Shown here one piece after another: positions 1 to 11,127 of a stretch of 64,000 bases of DNA (positions within the stretch are counted from its first letter, which is position 1; each line of letters starts with the position of its first letter). Both the position numbers and the translations under genes were made by a program. Source of the DNA: Bidens hawaiensis. Taxonomy: Eukaryota; Streptophyta; Magnoliopsida; Asterales; Asteraceae. The notes under the pieces are model-generated. The model did not search any database, was not told the DNA's origin, and saw nothing but the letters and a program-made list of their open reading frames with translations. The DNA is taken from the NCBI GenBank assembly GCA_021521415.1, contig JAIQDT010000169.1, positions 124,001 through 188,000 on the forward strand. Direction: 5' to 3'.

Positions 1-830
1 AGACAATGTTACTTCTTATCACCTCTCGGTCTCAAAGAAGGTGTATTTTAACTGATTTTAGATGATTATATTACCCACTTATCCCTACGGTTGTAGTTCC
101 CGCAAATAAACCCAAAACACCAAGTAAAGAGCTTAACAAGCAATCAATTAATCAAAACCGATTCAATTAACTAATGCAAGAGGATTATAAGTAATAACAA
201 ATAAAACACAGCCATCACACACAATCTAATTCATGGTTTAGTTAAACTTTACATCAACAATTTAAGTCTTGAACATTAACAATCCATTAAACAAGTTAAA
301 ACTACTCAACAATCATCTATCCTAGGTAGAACAAACAAATTTAGCTACTCATTAATTTTGGACAGCCACAAACAATCAAAGTAAACATCATAAACATCAA
401 TATAAACATGATAAAACTCTTTCAAGATCCAAACTCAATCAATAACAAGTCAATCTATCAAACAATTGCAAAACAATGTAAAACAAAACACCAAATCAAT
501 CAAAGTTAAGGTTCTTGACAATAATTAAAGTTTAAAGATGTGTTACTAAGTAATATGGCTGAGATTTGTGATGTATTGAAGTCCCTAGCTGCTGCCCAAG
601 ATCACCCCAAGCCTCCTCAGCCGCCAAGGATTCCTTTCTTTTTTCTTCTTTTCCTGCTGTTGCGATCGGACAGCTTTGGCTGCCTAGGGTTTTAGGTTTT
701 TTTCTTTGAATTTCGGGTTTAGTGATGAATGAATGGCTGATTACTTGTGTTATTATCATAATATAATATAATATATGGCTTTTAAGATGTGGGCTTGGGT
801 CGGGCCTTGATTAAACTTTGAAACTTTGAC
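1..830 (-). repeat. LTR-like fragment, Athila/Tat style
   Basis: No credible coding sequence is visible. Read on the minus strand, the stretch around 315-355 has a run with GAGTAGCTAAATTTG followed by CCTAGG. A similar arrangement (ATGCTAGGCTAAACTTC, then CCTAGG) occurs at 3446-3474 inside the better supported Athila-type LTR. The opening reading frame at 532-759 is short, low in complexity and has no recognisable domain, so I do not annotate it as a gene. The boundaries are guesses and there are no flanking duplications. Confidence 0.3.
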
Positions 831-1014
831 ACTTAAACCCTCCAAGTTCTCTTTTTCTTGCCTTTTTTTCCACATCTTTCCATAACCTACACAAAACATT
901 TCAACTTTGTAAAACTTTGCACTTAACCCCCTAAACTTACATAAATTTGATATTAAATCATTAAAACATCATAAAATTGCAAGGAAATATAAGTGTGTTA
1001 TTCAACACATCAAT

Positions 1015-1165
1015 TATAATGTTATAGATGCAATTTAAAAGTATAGAGTAAATGAATATTAAATTATCACCTCGTCTTGTAAAATCATCTCTATGGACCA
1101 ATCGTCACCGGTTTTGTTATTATCCTTCAAATGTCACAACCTCAATATATGAAACTTCAAAATAC
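1015..1165 (-). repeat. Dispersed repeat, inverted copy of 9966-10115
   Basis: The sequence from the GATGCAATTTAAAAGTATAG block through TAAAATCATCTCTAT to the CCTCAATA block is the reverse complement, with scattered changes, of 9966-10115. The second copy lies inside the tandem repeat unit interrupted by a solo LTR at 8343. The shared length is about 130-150 bp. I do not recognise the family. Confidence 0.6.
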
Positions 1166-2249
1166 AATAATTCTAAAAGACATCCAAGTCATTCAACATG
1201 GTTATGTTTTGTGACTCTATTGCTCTGGTTGTCAAACAATAAGAATACAAACAAATAATTAAATTGATATTCATTAAAATATATAAATATAACTATTTTC
1301 GTATCAAAAAAAAGAAGTTGAATAATAGAAATGACACTTAGTAAAAGATGTGAATTTGATTCGTTGAAAGATAGAGAAGATGTGAGTGTGAAAATTTTTC
1401 AGTCATAGTGTAATTATATATGGGCATGTAAGAATAGGTATATTTTTGGTTGGATGATGAAACATGGAATGTTGTTTGAATTTCATCTTATAAATTCAAA
1501 ATTTGAAAATAAATTATCTCATATAAATGTAAATGTTCTAAATTTCAGCATAATACTATTTATACAAAATAACAATGGAAGGAAGAGTCAAACAATTTAA
1601 TGTAAACATTATTGGCAATCAATTTGTTTAATAAAAAAATATATATGAATGCTTAAAATAAACGGTTGCATTGAAATTTGAAAGTTACCATGTGTATGAA
1701 TACAACAATATTATATACTAATAATGATAATAAATTTATATTTTAAATCAGGAAGTATGTTTAATATAAGTAACGTTAGATCTATTGAAATGTTATATAC
1801 ATTCGAAAGTCAACATGTTTACGAATACATCAACGTTATAAACTAACAAAATTATTGTTAATATTATAAAGTTTTAATTTTATACGGTGTAAATAAATAA
1901 AAGAAAATACAGAGTGTAACTAAATTAATGTTAACATAAGTGTATATTATCTAAATTTTTGAAAAATAAATAAAACATACCTTAAACATGGTTTATTTAA
2001 TAAAAAGTATTTGTATTAAATAAAACATACCTTAAAACATACCTAATTGATTTGGTTTATTAGGGTCAAATAATTTCCTTATAATAAATGCATAATAATA
2101 TATTAGAATTAATAGAAATGAATACAAATTTAATACACATGGTTGTCCAGTATTTTATTTTAGAATTATTTTATTGAGATGAAAAATAGAGAAGTGATAG
2201 ATATAAATGGAAAGATAAAGAATAGACCAATAGGAAGAGGCCATGTTGA
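1166..2249. other. AT-rich stretch, nothing recognised
   Basis: About 1.1 kb of AT-rich DNA with no ORF that has a recognisable domain, no terminal repeats and no tandem array that I can see. It is probably decayed repeat DNA. Confidence 0.5.
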
Positions 2250-2790
2250 CATAAACTCTATTGTTTTAATAGTATATGTAGATGAGCCTATAATCAAACC
2301 TAAATCTATTATGTATGCCTGATAACCATGCCATTACGGTGTGAATTAGAGAATATATGTTCCCATAAACACATCGGTTAGAGCGACTAACCATGAGAGG
2401 GGGATCAATTCCGATAGTACTACCCACATATTCCTCGGCTAAACCCATTATTGATTATAATATAATGCATTGATCCTGAGATCTAAGGGCCTCGAGTTAC
2501 TCATGATTATATAAAGATTATTTATTACGCATTAAAAAGATTACGTAAGTTTCCACCCCAGAAATAGTAACACAGTAAAGTGGGGCTGTGAAACTCACCT
2601 TAGTGTTGGTGAGTAGTGATGACAAGGTTCCTGATGATAACCGACCTAAGTGTGTCCTATGACAATTACGGGCCATATTTAGGGTCAGCACGACATATTA
2701 GTTATGTCGGTTTATGCTATGTTTTCATCCAATAACCTAGTCCTAGGAATGGTACGACTCGTTGGTGATACGTTAAGTTTAATATATTAT
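2250..2790 (-). repeat. Gypsy LTR fragment (Tekay/Del style)
   Basis: The segment has ATAGTACTACCCACAT near 2415 and GTGAAACTCACCTTAGTG near 2590. Equivalent blocks occur in the two reversed gypsy LTR-like blocks further on (AATAGTACTACCCATAC near 11727; GAAACTCACCTCAGT near 11891; GTGAAACTCACCTTAACG near 15396). I read it as a truncated LTR of that broad type on the minus strand. Neither end is defined. Confidence 0.4.
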
Positions 2791-2889
2791 GTTTCAAAAA
2801 AATTCATATACTTATCTTATAAGTAATAGTAAATAAAATATATATTACACTATTGATATAATGCTAAATAATTATGTTTCCCGTGCATA

Positions 2890-3871
2890 TTTTATTTAAT
2901 ATTTTAATAGTTTTTGTTCGTTTTCAGTCAAGATTTGTATACTATTAACATTATTTTGATTGGTAGGTTCCGGAAATTGTTCGTGATATAAAAGGGAGAA
3001 AAACGAGTCAAAAAGAGCCAAAATGAGAATCCGGAACGCGTCAGGAAGGAACCGGAAGAAGAACCGGTCAGACCAGGCCGGTCTGGCCGGCCTCCCTCTC
3101 CCAATGCGCCGCGTCGCGCGACCATGGGAACACACCAAGGTCGCGTGGCCCCTAGGAATACCTGATGATAATTTTAGTTTGTTTTTGTTCAGTGTTGGGC
3201 CCTGTTTTCAGTATATAAACATCCCTAACCTTATCATGAACATACCCTGCTGTCACCAGACGAATTTGGAGTATACGAGAGATACTATTCTAGTTTCGTG
3301 ACGGTTTTGAAGGCACAAGAACATCCGGTGAAAAGACATACGTTTGCAAGTGAAGATTACGGGTTTTATCATCCTGATTTCCCGTTCTTTATTATTTTCA
3401 CCATGTTTTCGGTTTTATTTAATTTGTTTGATTTAGATTACAAGATGCTAGGCTAAACTTCATAAATTACCTAGGTCGTGATGAACCTTTGTTTGGTTTG
3501 ATTTTGATTGGGATTCTTTTCATTATGGATTTTATTCTTTAAGTAAAGTGTTGAGTTGAGTTAATTGATGCGTTTGATTACTTGCTTTTATTTATTTGTA
3601 TGTATTGTTTCACATTGCTCGTTTTGATTGTTTCATAGGATAGGGTTTTGTTAGTTCATTTACTATGTGTTCTTGACTAGTTTATGATTGATATGCATTA
3701 AGATCATAGAAATAAAAAAAACTAATTAAATAAATTAAAGTGAGCTGCTAGCCTAGAAAGCTGTAAGGTGATAGGTTATTGATAGATCTTGTCGGTTAGT
3801 AGTTTAAGAGTCTAGAGTATTACTTAGTGTCTAGTTTTAGTGTATTTTATTTGACTACTTTTAGCACATCA
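2890..3871 (+). mobile_element. 5' LTR of an Athila-type Ty3/gypsy element
   Basis: The right end is fixed by the primer-binding site that starts 7 bp downstream; the LTR ends in CA at 3871. A TATA-like box (GTATATAAAC) lies at 3211-3220, followed by a leader, as expected for the U3/R boundary of an LTR promoter. The GC-rich block at 3040-3160 is typical of U3 sequence rather than of coding DNA. The left end is uncertain and could lie anywhere between about 2760 and 2900. The ORFs crossing the segment look accidental. Confidence 0.55.
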
Positions 3872-3877
3872 AGTTTT

Positions 3878-3895
3878 TGGCGCCGTTTCCGGGGA
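3878..3895 (+). other. Primer-binding site, Athila type
   Basis: The sequence TGGCGCCGTTTCCGGGGA matches the usual plant Athila primer-binding site TGGCGCCGTTGCCGGGGA (tRNA-Asp type) with one change. It sits 7 bp after the CA that ends the LTR, which fixes both the orientation (plus) and the lineage. Confidence 0.8.
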
Positions 3896-4227
3896 ATCTT
3901 GGCGATTGCGCTATTAGCTTTGGTTAGACTTTACTTGCTACATACGTGCTATTTGTTTTATTTTCATTTGAGTCATAGGAGTCTAATTAAATTTTAGTTT
4001 GTTTTTGTTTTAAATTTTTTTTAGTCTACTTATTGGTCTGTTGCATTTTTCAAGGATATGCCCATCTTTGTTCGCAAGGACTACCACTGGCTAATCTTGG
4101 ATTCTCTCCGTTGAAGTTCGAGGCTAATTAGTCAGCTGAGAAACAATCGTCAAAAGCTAGTTCTACCCCAAAGTCATCACCACATAATTCACCACCTAAA
4201 AGTCCGAGAAGCCAATCAGACATTCAA

Positions 4228-4385
4228 ATGGCTGACGATAGAACAGTTGCTGCTCAAGCCTTCGATGGCTTAACCGGAAACCAATCATGCATCATCATTC
4301 CCGAGATCAACAATCCCAACTCATGGCAGATTCCGTCATACGTCATGAACAATCTCATTCAAAATAATCAGTTTCACGGGCGTGA
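4228..4385 (+). pseudogene. Athila gag N-terminal remnant
   Basis: A frame opening at 4228 (MADDRTVAAQAFDGLTG) runs into a NSWQIPSYVMNNLIQNNQF segment. This resembles the start of the gag domain of Athila-type elements, where a short variable leader precedes a conserved LVQNNQF-like motif. The frame is cut off at 4385, where an unrelated LTR-like sequence on the opposite strand begins (TGTAAGGCCCC). The stretch 3896-4227 is leader with frames broken by stops. The protein would coat element RNA in virus-like particles, but only about 50 residues remain. Confidence 0.5.
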
Positions 4386-4840
4386 TGTAAGGCCCCGATC
4401 CTGGTGCCCTACATGGACGTTGGATTTACTGATAAACATAGTTCTAAATATTATAGTTAATTAAAACTTTTCGTGGAATAATAAACTTCAAACATATATT
4501 CAGACCCGTTCAAATATTTTCAAATTAAACATCTTTTGTCTTTCAAATTAAAACATAAACCATAATAACATCATAACATTTTTCTCAAGATGCCAGTGTC
4601 TTCACTCCAATGCCATGTGTCCTTATTCAAGCGAGCTGCCTCAACCTATTCACCTGCGTGCATACTAAAAGTTAGCTACGCTGAGTGAGTTCTAGTTAAT
4701 CAGGCAACATACATTACATTCACATGCTTACATAATTACGTATATGAAGATACATAACTTCATATTTCCTTACATACTTACATACATACGCACTTTCATT
4801 CATACACATACGTTTTAAAGAGCATTCCGCCCTATAACCT

Positions 4841-4968
4841 TCGCAGATATTATTAGGGTCTGTTCCCTACATTCGCAAATAATACTAGGGTCTGTTCCCT
4901 ATATTCGCAGATATTATTAGGGTATGTTCCCTACATTCGCAGATATTATTAGGGTATATTCCCTTTTT
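4841..4968. repeat. Minisatellite, four 32-bp units
   Basis: Units begin at 4841, 4873, 4905 and 4937 with TTCGCAGATATTATTAGGG and a CTGTTCCCTACA tail; spacing is exactly 32 bp. The reverse-complement counterpart in the solo LTR has five units (9334-9493), so copy number has changed between family members. Confidence 0.85.
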
Positions 4969-5412
4969 AACCATACCTTCCATTCGTCCTATAACCATAC
5001 ATACCTTTCTTTATATAATCATACTTTCGTACATACTCATTTCATTACGTACTTTCATACATACATATTTCATTCTAGGTATACTACAAATTACTTTCCC
5101 TGTCGACACGTGCAATATCCGAAGATCGTTCACGCACAAACAAGCATTTATTCATAACATTCATAAATGCTATCACATCAATCATCATAGCATACACTTA
5201 CCATTTAAGGTAAGTGTATTAAGATTCACACTGAGTATGCACACAGGCCCGAAAACATTACAAGGAAGTGTTGATAGAAACTCAATTGAACCCGGTTCCT
5301 CTAAGAGTTAATGGTAACTCCTTTTTTTAACTGGCCACGGCTAACTATATAACAATTGCACGTATCAATTAACTATCACTACTCACACCAAATTTCTAGT
5401 TTAATATAACCC

Positions 5413-5515
5413 TCAGCGAACGAGGGTCCGGGGGTAGCGCCCCTGGCAGCGGGGTTATGGGGTGGAAGCCCCTAGCGGGGTCCAAGGGGCAGAGCCCCTG
5501 CCGGGGTTAAGCTGT
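5413..5515. repeat. GC-rich module (GGGTCCAAGGGGC)
   Basis: A GC-rich run in otherwise AT-rich DNA built from self-complementary pieces such as GGGGCAGAGCCCC. It aligns closely with 40279-40350 (shared blocks GCAGCGGGGT, AAGCCCCTAG, GGGTCCAAGGGGC). In both places it is followed by an AT-rich spacer and then a palindrome array. Confidence 0.7.
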
Positions 5516-5587
5516 TTCCATTAAATTAAATTATTATTAACCGTCCTTAAACAAATTTCCATTAAATTATTAGTTTACTTTCTAACC

Positions 5588-5652
5588 CATTCGTTATAAC
5601 GAATGGCCTCTGGTTAGGCCTCATTCGTTATCCCATTCGTTATAACGAATGG
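5588..5652. repeat. Paired palindromes ATTCGTTATAACGAAT
   Basis: Two perfect palindromes with CCATTCG..CGAATGG arms at 5588-5605 and 5633-5652, separated by a related partial copy. They belong to the LTR-like block and parallel the palindrome arrays in the other LTRs of the window. Confidence 0.75.
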
Positions 5653-5889
5653 TTTGATCTGAGATGAATGAGTGCTTAACAAATGACTAAGGCCATTCGT
5701 GCTTTCTATAAGGCGAATGAGGACTCATTTGTTACAAGAGCGTGTAAGTGAATCTGAATAGGGTGTGTCATCTGATCGTGGACAAATCTGACATTGCTTT
5801 TGTTGATGATAATCTTGAAATATTCAAGGAATAAGTCTGATCATGCTGAACACTTGATAGAAGTGTTGGAGACGCTGAAGGAAGAGTAA

Positions 5890-6660
5890 TTGTATGCTAG
5901 GTTTTCAAGGATTACCATTGATACATGGATATCTCTTCAAGCAGAAAGAACGGAATACGAGGCAAGAAGATGAGTAAGGCTGATAAAGGAATGTGATGGT
6001 GAAAACAAGTATTATCCTGATGAGGCTCACGAGGTCACTGGCGCACTAAGTCGTAAATATGGAGAAGTTATCACGACAATTAAGTCGTATAAATTAGTTA
6101 GTACTTTGGATTGCATGAGAAAGATCCACGAGGCACCGTTAGAAGTTATAAAGAGTGAAAGAAATTATCGGGTTACTTAGAGATTTGAAAGATAATACAT
6201 ATGATGTGAGAATCAGATTTGGTCGCAGGTGGATTCGTTAGACATGCGAGATCCACCAAGATGTATCAAGACTTGTAGATAGACTACTAGTGGCCGAGTA
6301 TGGAAGACGCAAGTGATATGATATGTCAGTAAGTGTTTGACTTGCTTGCAAGTCAAGGCAGAACATCAGAAGCTGCATGGAAAGGAACAACCATTAGAAA
6401 CACCAGAATGGAGATGGGAACGCATCACCCTGGATTTCATAACATAGCTACCGTGTACAGCTAGAAACCATGACACTATCGGGTGATTGTGGACCGTTTG
6501 AAAAAATGTGCTCACTTTATACGAATACGAGAAGCTATCTCATCGAAAATGCTAGTTAAGGAGTTCATTGGCAAGATTGTGACAAGGAATGGAGTGCCAT
6601 TGTCAATTGTGTCAAACATAAATAGTCGGTTTACATCAGGGTTATGAAAGGAAGGAATTT
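5890..6660 (+). pseudogene. Decayed chromovirus pol (connection and integrase)
   Basis: Stops and frameshifts are frequent, but family motifs can be read. At about 6010-6057 is YYPDEAHEVTGALSRK, matching the YHPGKANVVADALSRK signature between RNase H and integrase of plant chromoviruses. At 6255-6300 is TKMYQDL, part of the zinc-finger region. At 6330-6470 is CLASQ/AEHQKLHGKEQPLE with PEWRWERITLDFIT, and at 6480-6650 RVIVDRLKKCAHF with GVPLSIVS. This is the integrase N-terminal and catalytic core of a Del/Tekay-type Ty3/gypsy element, which joins the cDNA to host DNA. It is dead. The downstream LTR on the same strand (7712) fits its 3' end. Confidence 0.65.
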
Positions 6661-7711
6661 GATTACAATGAAGGCAGATACTGATGAAGGTGAAACCCTT
6701 AAGTAGAAGTCAAATGAAGATGAGTTCATGGTATGCAACAGTTTTGGAAGAATATGATACTTTTCCTACATAGACAAGAACAACCGCAAGTATTACAAAG
6801 GTGAAACTGACAGTAACGCAGAAAGAGGGTACAAGAAACCAAGGACAAAAGCTGGAAAGACATGCAGGGAAGGCGTAGAGATGGCTTAGACTTATGTTAT
6901 TGGAATTAAGTCTTAACATGAATGATTAGTGTGTAACTGATATGCATGTGATCACCAACGGGAAGTCCTCTAGGTCGGTAAAGATATAATGGTATTATAA
7001 ATATCCATATGGATGCCAACACATGCTAAAAAAGGAAGTCGGTTAAAATAAATGGTTATGATATGTTAGACAGCCTGATATGCAGTAGCAGACAACAATG
7101 GATTCATAGGACAAGATGAGACTTTATTAGTCGAGAAAAGAAAGATGTATCCTCATGGACTTCATGATCAAGCTACCGTAGACAGCTATAACTCATGAAC
7201 CCTATGTGTTGATGCAGGGCTGAGAATGAAAGAAGGTTTAAATGGTAACTTAAGGAGTTTTCCAACAAGTTATGCAACAGATGTGCTCAATAATTGCAAG
7301 AAGTGTTCTATCCTAAGGAATCTGGAAAGGCTTCCTTTTTCGAATTAATATGTTTTGAACGTATTGCAAAGCAGTATATTTGCTAAAGGTTGTAATTGGA
7401 CGGAACGGTGATTCAGTGCTAAGGGTAATGATAGTAAGTGCAATGCTTCTATTTAAAGGACAAGTAAAAAAAGAGCATGCTTGTGGGAGTGATTTGCACT
7501 TGCAAAGTCTGGACAAGGAAGCGCATCATCGAAGACTTCATACACAAGCTACCTAAGAAAGCTAAAACCAATTAAGATCACTCTTTGATTGTAAGACAAA
7601 GGATAAACCAGTAAGTCAGGAAGCAAAAGAAAGGATGTGAATACAGGAAGTATTCCTTTTACAGGGACAAAGCAGGTTTCAAGGAAGAACCCTCTTAAAA
7701 TGTGGGTAGAC
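6661..7711 (+). pseudogene. Decayed gypsy internal region with repeated integrase motif
   Basis: No intact frame survives. Two further degenerate copies of the integrase entry motif (consensus IT-x-DFI-x-KLP-x-TA-x-x-HD) can be read at about 7150-7195 and 7520-7570, in addition to the one near 6433. The segment therefore looks like rearranged or partly duplicated integrase sequence rather than a normal integrase C-terminus and chromodomain, neither of which I can identify. Confidence 0.35.
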
Positions 7712-8214
7712 TTGTAACATCCCGAAATCTCTAAGAAAAATATTTAATATATTATTTATTTATGGTGGAAAAGTTACTTGAGTTAGTAGAGAATTAATAA
7801 AATAATAAGGATGGAAGGATAAATAGGCTAATTAGATGGAATTAATTATGGACCAAAAAGGAAATATGTGCCTAAAATCCATGGGCTTAAGGGAGTATAA
7901 ATACCTCTTAAAACCCTAATCCTTTCCATTTTCACACATCTCTACACCATAGCCTAACCATAAAAAACACACACTTCTTCAATCCCCATTTTTGAGAAAA
8001 CCACCCACAAAGACTTAAAGATTCCCGGAGATCTAACTGTCGGATCAGTCTCAAATTTTAACTGAGTGTTCATGGTATATAAATGAAGATTTCCACCTAT
8101 TAGATCTTCGATCAGAGGTCTAGAAATCCGGATTTTATCAGCAAAACCGTAGCAGCTCAAAAATGAAGATTATGACGACTGTTCAGCTGTTCCGACGACT
8201 ATAGCAGTGGTTTA
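7712..8214 (+). mobile_element. Truncated 3' LTR, gypsy (TGTAACATCCC family)
   Basis: It starts TGTAACATCCCGAAATC and is nearly identical along its length to the first 490 bp of the solo LTR at 8343, including the TATA box (TATAAATA at 7896-7903) and the following CCCTAATCC leader. It breaks off near 8214 where the tandem repeat DNA begins. Because it follows the decayed integrase on the same strand, it is probably that element's 3' LTR. Confidence 0.65.
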
Positions 8215-8231
8215 ATATTCATAGGTGATAA

Positions 8232-10225
8232 TTATACTTTTAAATTTAAAAACAAAAAAAAGGTAATTAAATCTATGCTTATGTCACGGAGGTGGAGAAG
8301 CGGTGGACTTGAATTACTCTCTAAAGACTCATGATAAGGAAATGTAGCATCCCGAAATTTCTAAGAATAATATTTAATATATTATTTATTTATGGTGGAA
8401 AAGTTTACTTGAATTAGTAGAGAATTAATAAAATAATAAGGATGGAAGGATAAATAGGCTAATTAGATGGAATTAATTATGGACAAAAAAGAAAAGATGT
8501 GCCTAAAATCCATGGGCTTAAGGGAGTATAAATACCCCTTAAAACCCTAATCCTTTCTATTTTCACACATCTCTACACCATAGCCTACACCATAAAAAAC
8601 ACACACTTCTCCAATTCCCGTTTTTGAGAAAACCACCCACAAAGACACAAAGATTCCCGGAGATCTAACCGTCGTGTCGGTCTCAAATTTAACTGAGTGT
8701 TCATGGTATATAAATGAAGATTTCCACTTATTAGATCTTCGATCAGAGGTCAGGAAGTCCGGTTTTTATCAGCAAAACCGTAGTAGCCCAAAATGAAGAT
8801 TCCGACGACTGTAGCAGTGGTTTCCGGCGAAGGGGAGCTGATGGGTTTGTAGATCTGGGAGAGTCGGTTCGGTGGCCGCTTGAATCACCCAATTCAGAGT
8901 TCGTTTGATATGGTTTTGGTCTATTCAAGTGATTTTGTTTATAAACATCAAAGTTAGCCGTGCTAAATTAAATAAGGGGATCACAATAAACTAAGAAAGG
9001 AACAGGATACAGGTGAGTTTCTAGCCCCACTTCCTTGTTATGTTTTTGAGGTTGTGTGTATACTCAATGTGAACATTAATATACTTACCTTAAATGGTAA
9101 GTGTATGCTATAATGATTAATGTGATAGTCTGTATGAATGTTATGAATAAATGTTTGTCGGTGCGTGAACGATCTTCGGATATTGCACGTATCGACGGGG
9201 AAAGTAAAATGTAGTATGCCTAGTATGTAAATGTATGTATGAAAGTACGTAATCAAAGGAGTATGTACGAAAGTATGATTATATAATGAAAGTTATATAT
9301 GGTTATATGACGAATGGAATGTATGATTAAAAAGGGAACCGACCCTAATAACATCGGCAAATGTAGGGAACCGACCCTAATAACATCGGCGAATGTAGGG
9401 AACCGACCCTAATAACATCGGCGAATGTAGGAAACCAACCCTAATAATATCGGCGAATGTAGGGAACATACCCTAATAATATCTGCAAAGGTTATAGGGC
9501 GGAGTGCTCTTTAAAATATATAGGAATGAAGGAATGTAAGTATTTAAGAATGAAAGGAATAATGAATGTATATGTAAGTATGTAAGTAAAAGAATGAAGT
9601 TATGTATCTTTGGATATGTAATTACGTAAGTATGTGAATGAATTGTATGTTGCCTAATTAACTAGAACTCACTCAGCATAGGTTACTTTTAGTATGCACG
9701 CATGTGAGTAGGATGAGGCAGCTAGCTTGAAAGGAAACATGGCAGAAGAATAAAAAGCTAGCATCCGAAGACTTATGAAGTATTTATGAATGATGTTTAT
9801 TGTGAAAGACAAAATATGTTTGTTTAAGACATGTTTATGAAATGATGTGTAATGTTTGTTGAAAGTTTTATATTCCGCGAAAGTTTTAATTAACTCTGAT
9901 ATTTAGAACTGTGTTTATGAGTAAATTCAATGCCAAAGTAGGGCACCGGGACTGGGGTCTTACAGGACATTAAGTTTTTATTTATTGAGGTTATGGCATT
10001 TGAAGGATAATAATAAAACCGGTGAAAACTGGTCTATATAGATGATTTTACAAGATGAGATGATAATTTAATATTTATTTACTCTATACTTTTAAATTGC
10101 ATCTATAATTGTATACTAATTATTCTTTTAAATCAAACAAGGTAATCAGATCTAGGCTTATGATTTGGAGGTGGAGAAGTGATGGACTTGAATTACTCTA
10201 TAAAGACTCATAATAAAGACATTAA
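8232..10225 (+). repeat. Two-copy tandem repeat, about 250 bp, interrupted by a solo LTR
   Basis: Copy A begins near 8232 and resumes at 9965 after the solo LTR. Copy B runs from about 10106 to 10225 and past the MITE. Shared blocks are AGGTAAT(T/C)A(A/G)ATCTA(T/G)GCTTATG, GGAGGTGGAGAAG(C/T)G(G/A)TGGACTTGAATT and GACATTAAGTTTTTA. Removing the LTR and one target duplication gives a period of about 250 bp. The unit also contains the repeat found inverted at 1015-1165. No coding potential is seen. Confidence 0.6.
8343..9964 (+). mobile_element. Solo LTR, Ty3/gypsy, 1622 bp
   Basis: It starts TGTAGCATCCCG and ends GGGTCTTACA. Flanking pentamers are GGAAA (8338-8342) and GGACA (9965-9969), a target duplication with one change. 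There is a TATA box at 8527-8534, a leader with CCCTAATCC, a U5-side minisatellite (five 32-bp units, 9334-9493) and no internal region or second LTR directly attached. The surrounding tandem repeat is continuous when the LTR and one pentamer are removed. Solo LTRs arise by recombination between the two LTRs of one insertion. Confidence 0.75.
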
Positions 10226-10978
10226 GGGCCTATTTGGTATGATGTAATGTAATGGATGACGGAATATAATGAACGATGGAATGGAATGGACAAATGAATA
10301 AAATGAATTATTACTATTACATTGACATGTTTGGTTATCAAAAAAGAATCAAATGACTCATTACTTTATATTGTTTGGTAGACAATAAATGGAATACAAT
10401 TTATTAAAGATGACAACTATACCCTTCTTAAACTAAAGAACACTTATTAATTTTCACAACATATTGTAGTCTACACCCTGTGAACATGAACGTACCTTTG
10501 TAAATAATTGAGAGCATTTCAGTTTATAACATTATGCTCAGATATACATCCAAATAAAAGATGATTATGTCTGAAACCATGTTTATATAACTGACACCAT
10601 AACTTTGTGCTCACCGATTTGTAAATGTCAAAAGGTGATTAGAATTAACTATCGTCGCTTTTCAGTATCACAAAATAATTTTAAAAATTAGATTTCCATA
10701 AGGTTTTTCACGGAATATAATTTGCAATCTTGAATTCGTCTAATTTAAATTGGGAAGGATAATATCCAAGGGTAGGGATGGAAAAAATAAATAGGTCATG
10801 AAAGGAATGAAAAAAAAACAGGGTTTCGGGGAGGAATGAATTTCACATTTTTAGAAAGATTGGGATTCCATTTGTAATTGATCATTTCATTTCATTTGTC
10901 AACCAAACATGCCTAAATTCATTACCTTTGAATGACTTATTTCATTTCTTTCTCCGTTACTCCATATTAAACACTACC
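10226..10978. mobile_element. Tourist-like (PIF/Harbinger) MITE with TAA target duplication
   Basis: The left end is GGGCCTATTTGGTATG; the right end read in reverse is GGTAGTGTTTAATATG, with 11 of 16 positions matching. TAA flanks both sides (10223-10225 and 10979-10981). A paralogous copy of the target without the insertion is present nearby (GACATTAAGTTTTTA at 9966-9980), confirming the boundaries. GGGCC(T/A)xTTTGG ends with TAA/TTA duplications are characteristic of Tourist MITEs. No transposase is encoded. Confidence 0.75.
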
Positions 10979-11127
10979 TAAGTTTTTAATATTTTGTTTG
11001 AGTGTGGTTTGTTTTGTTAGAAACATTTTCTTCATTATCTCTTAGTTTTTATCTGCTCGATTTAAATTTTTAATTCAGATTTATGGTTTGTATTACTTTT
11101 TTATTATTATAATAAAAGGTCTTTAGT

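Larger units (their letters stand above)
4386..5736 (-). mobile_element. Reversed LTR-like block with 32-bp minisatellite
   Basis: The left edge TGTAAGGCCCCGATC and the right edge ATTTGTTACA fit TG..CA LTR termini in minus orientation. The first 900 bp are the reverse complement of the 3' half of the solo LTR at 8343-9964, including the final GGGGTCTTACA end, the minisatellite and the TGCGTGAACGATC block. The rest (5400-5736) differs from that LTR and carries a GC-rich module and palindromes. I see no matching 5-bp duplication (CGTGA left, AGAGC right), so this may be a recombinant or truncated LTR. Confidence 0.5.

Noticed and set aside
532..759. 75-residue minus-strand ORF
   Set aside because: Short, no recognisable motif, and lies in LTR-like sequence.
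3023..3301. 92-residue ORF in a GC-rich block
   Set aside because: Lies in U3 of an Athila-type LTR with ORFs on both strands; composition, not coding, explains it.
4386..9964. Long inverted repeat ends suggesting a MULE-type DNA transposon
   Set aside because: Ends look like terminal inverted repeats (TGTAAGGCCCC and GGGGTCTTACA), but no 8-10 bp duplication is present, the right copy is a solo LTR with its own GGAAA/GGACA flanks, and the interior holds gypsy integrase remnants.
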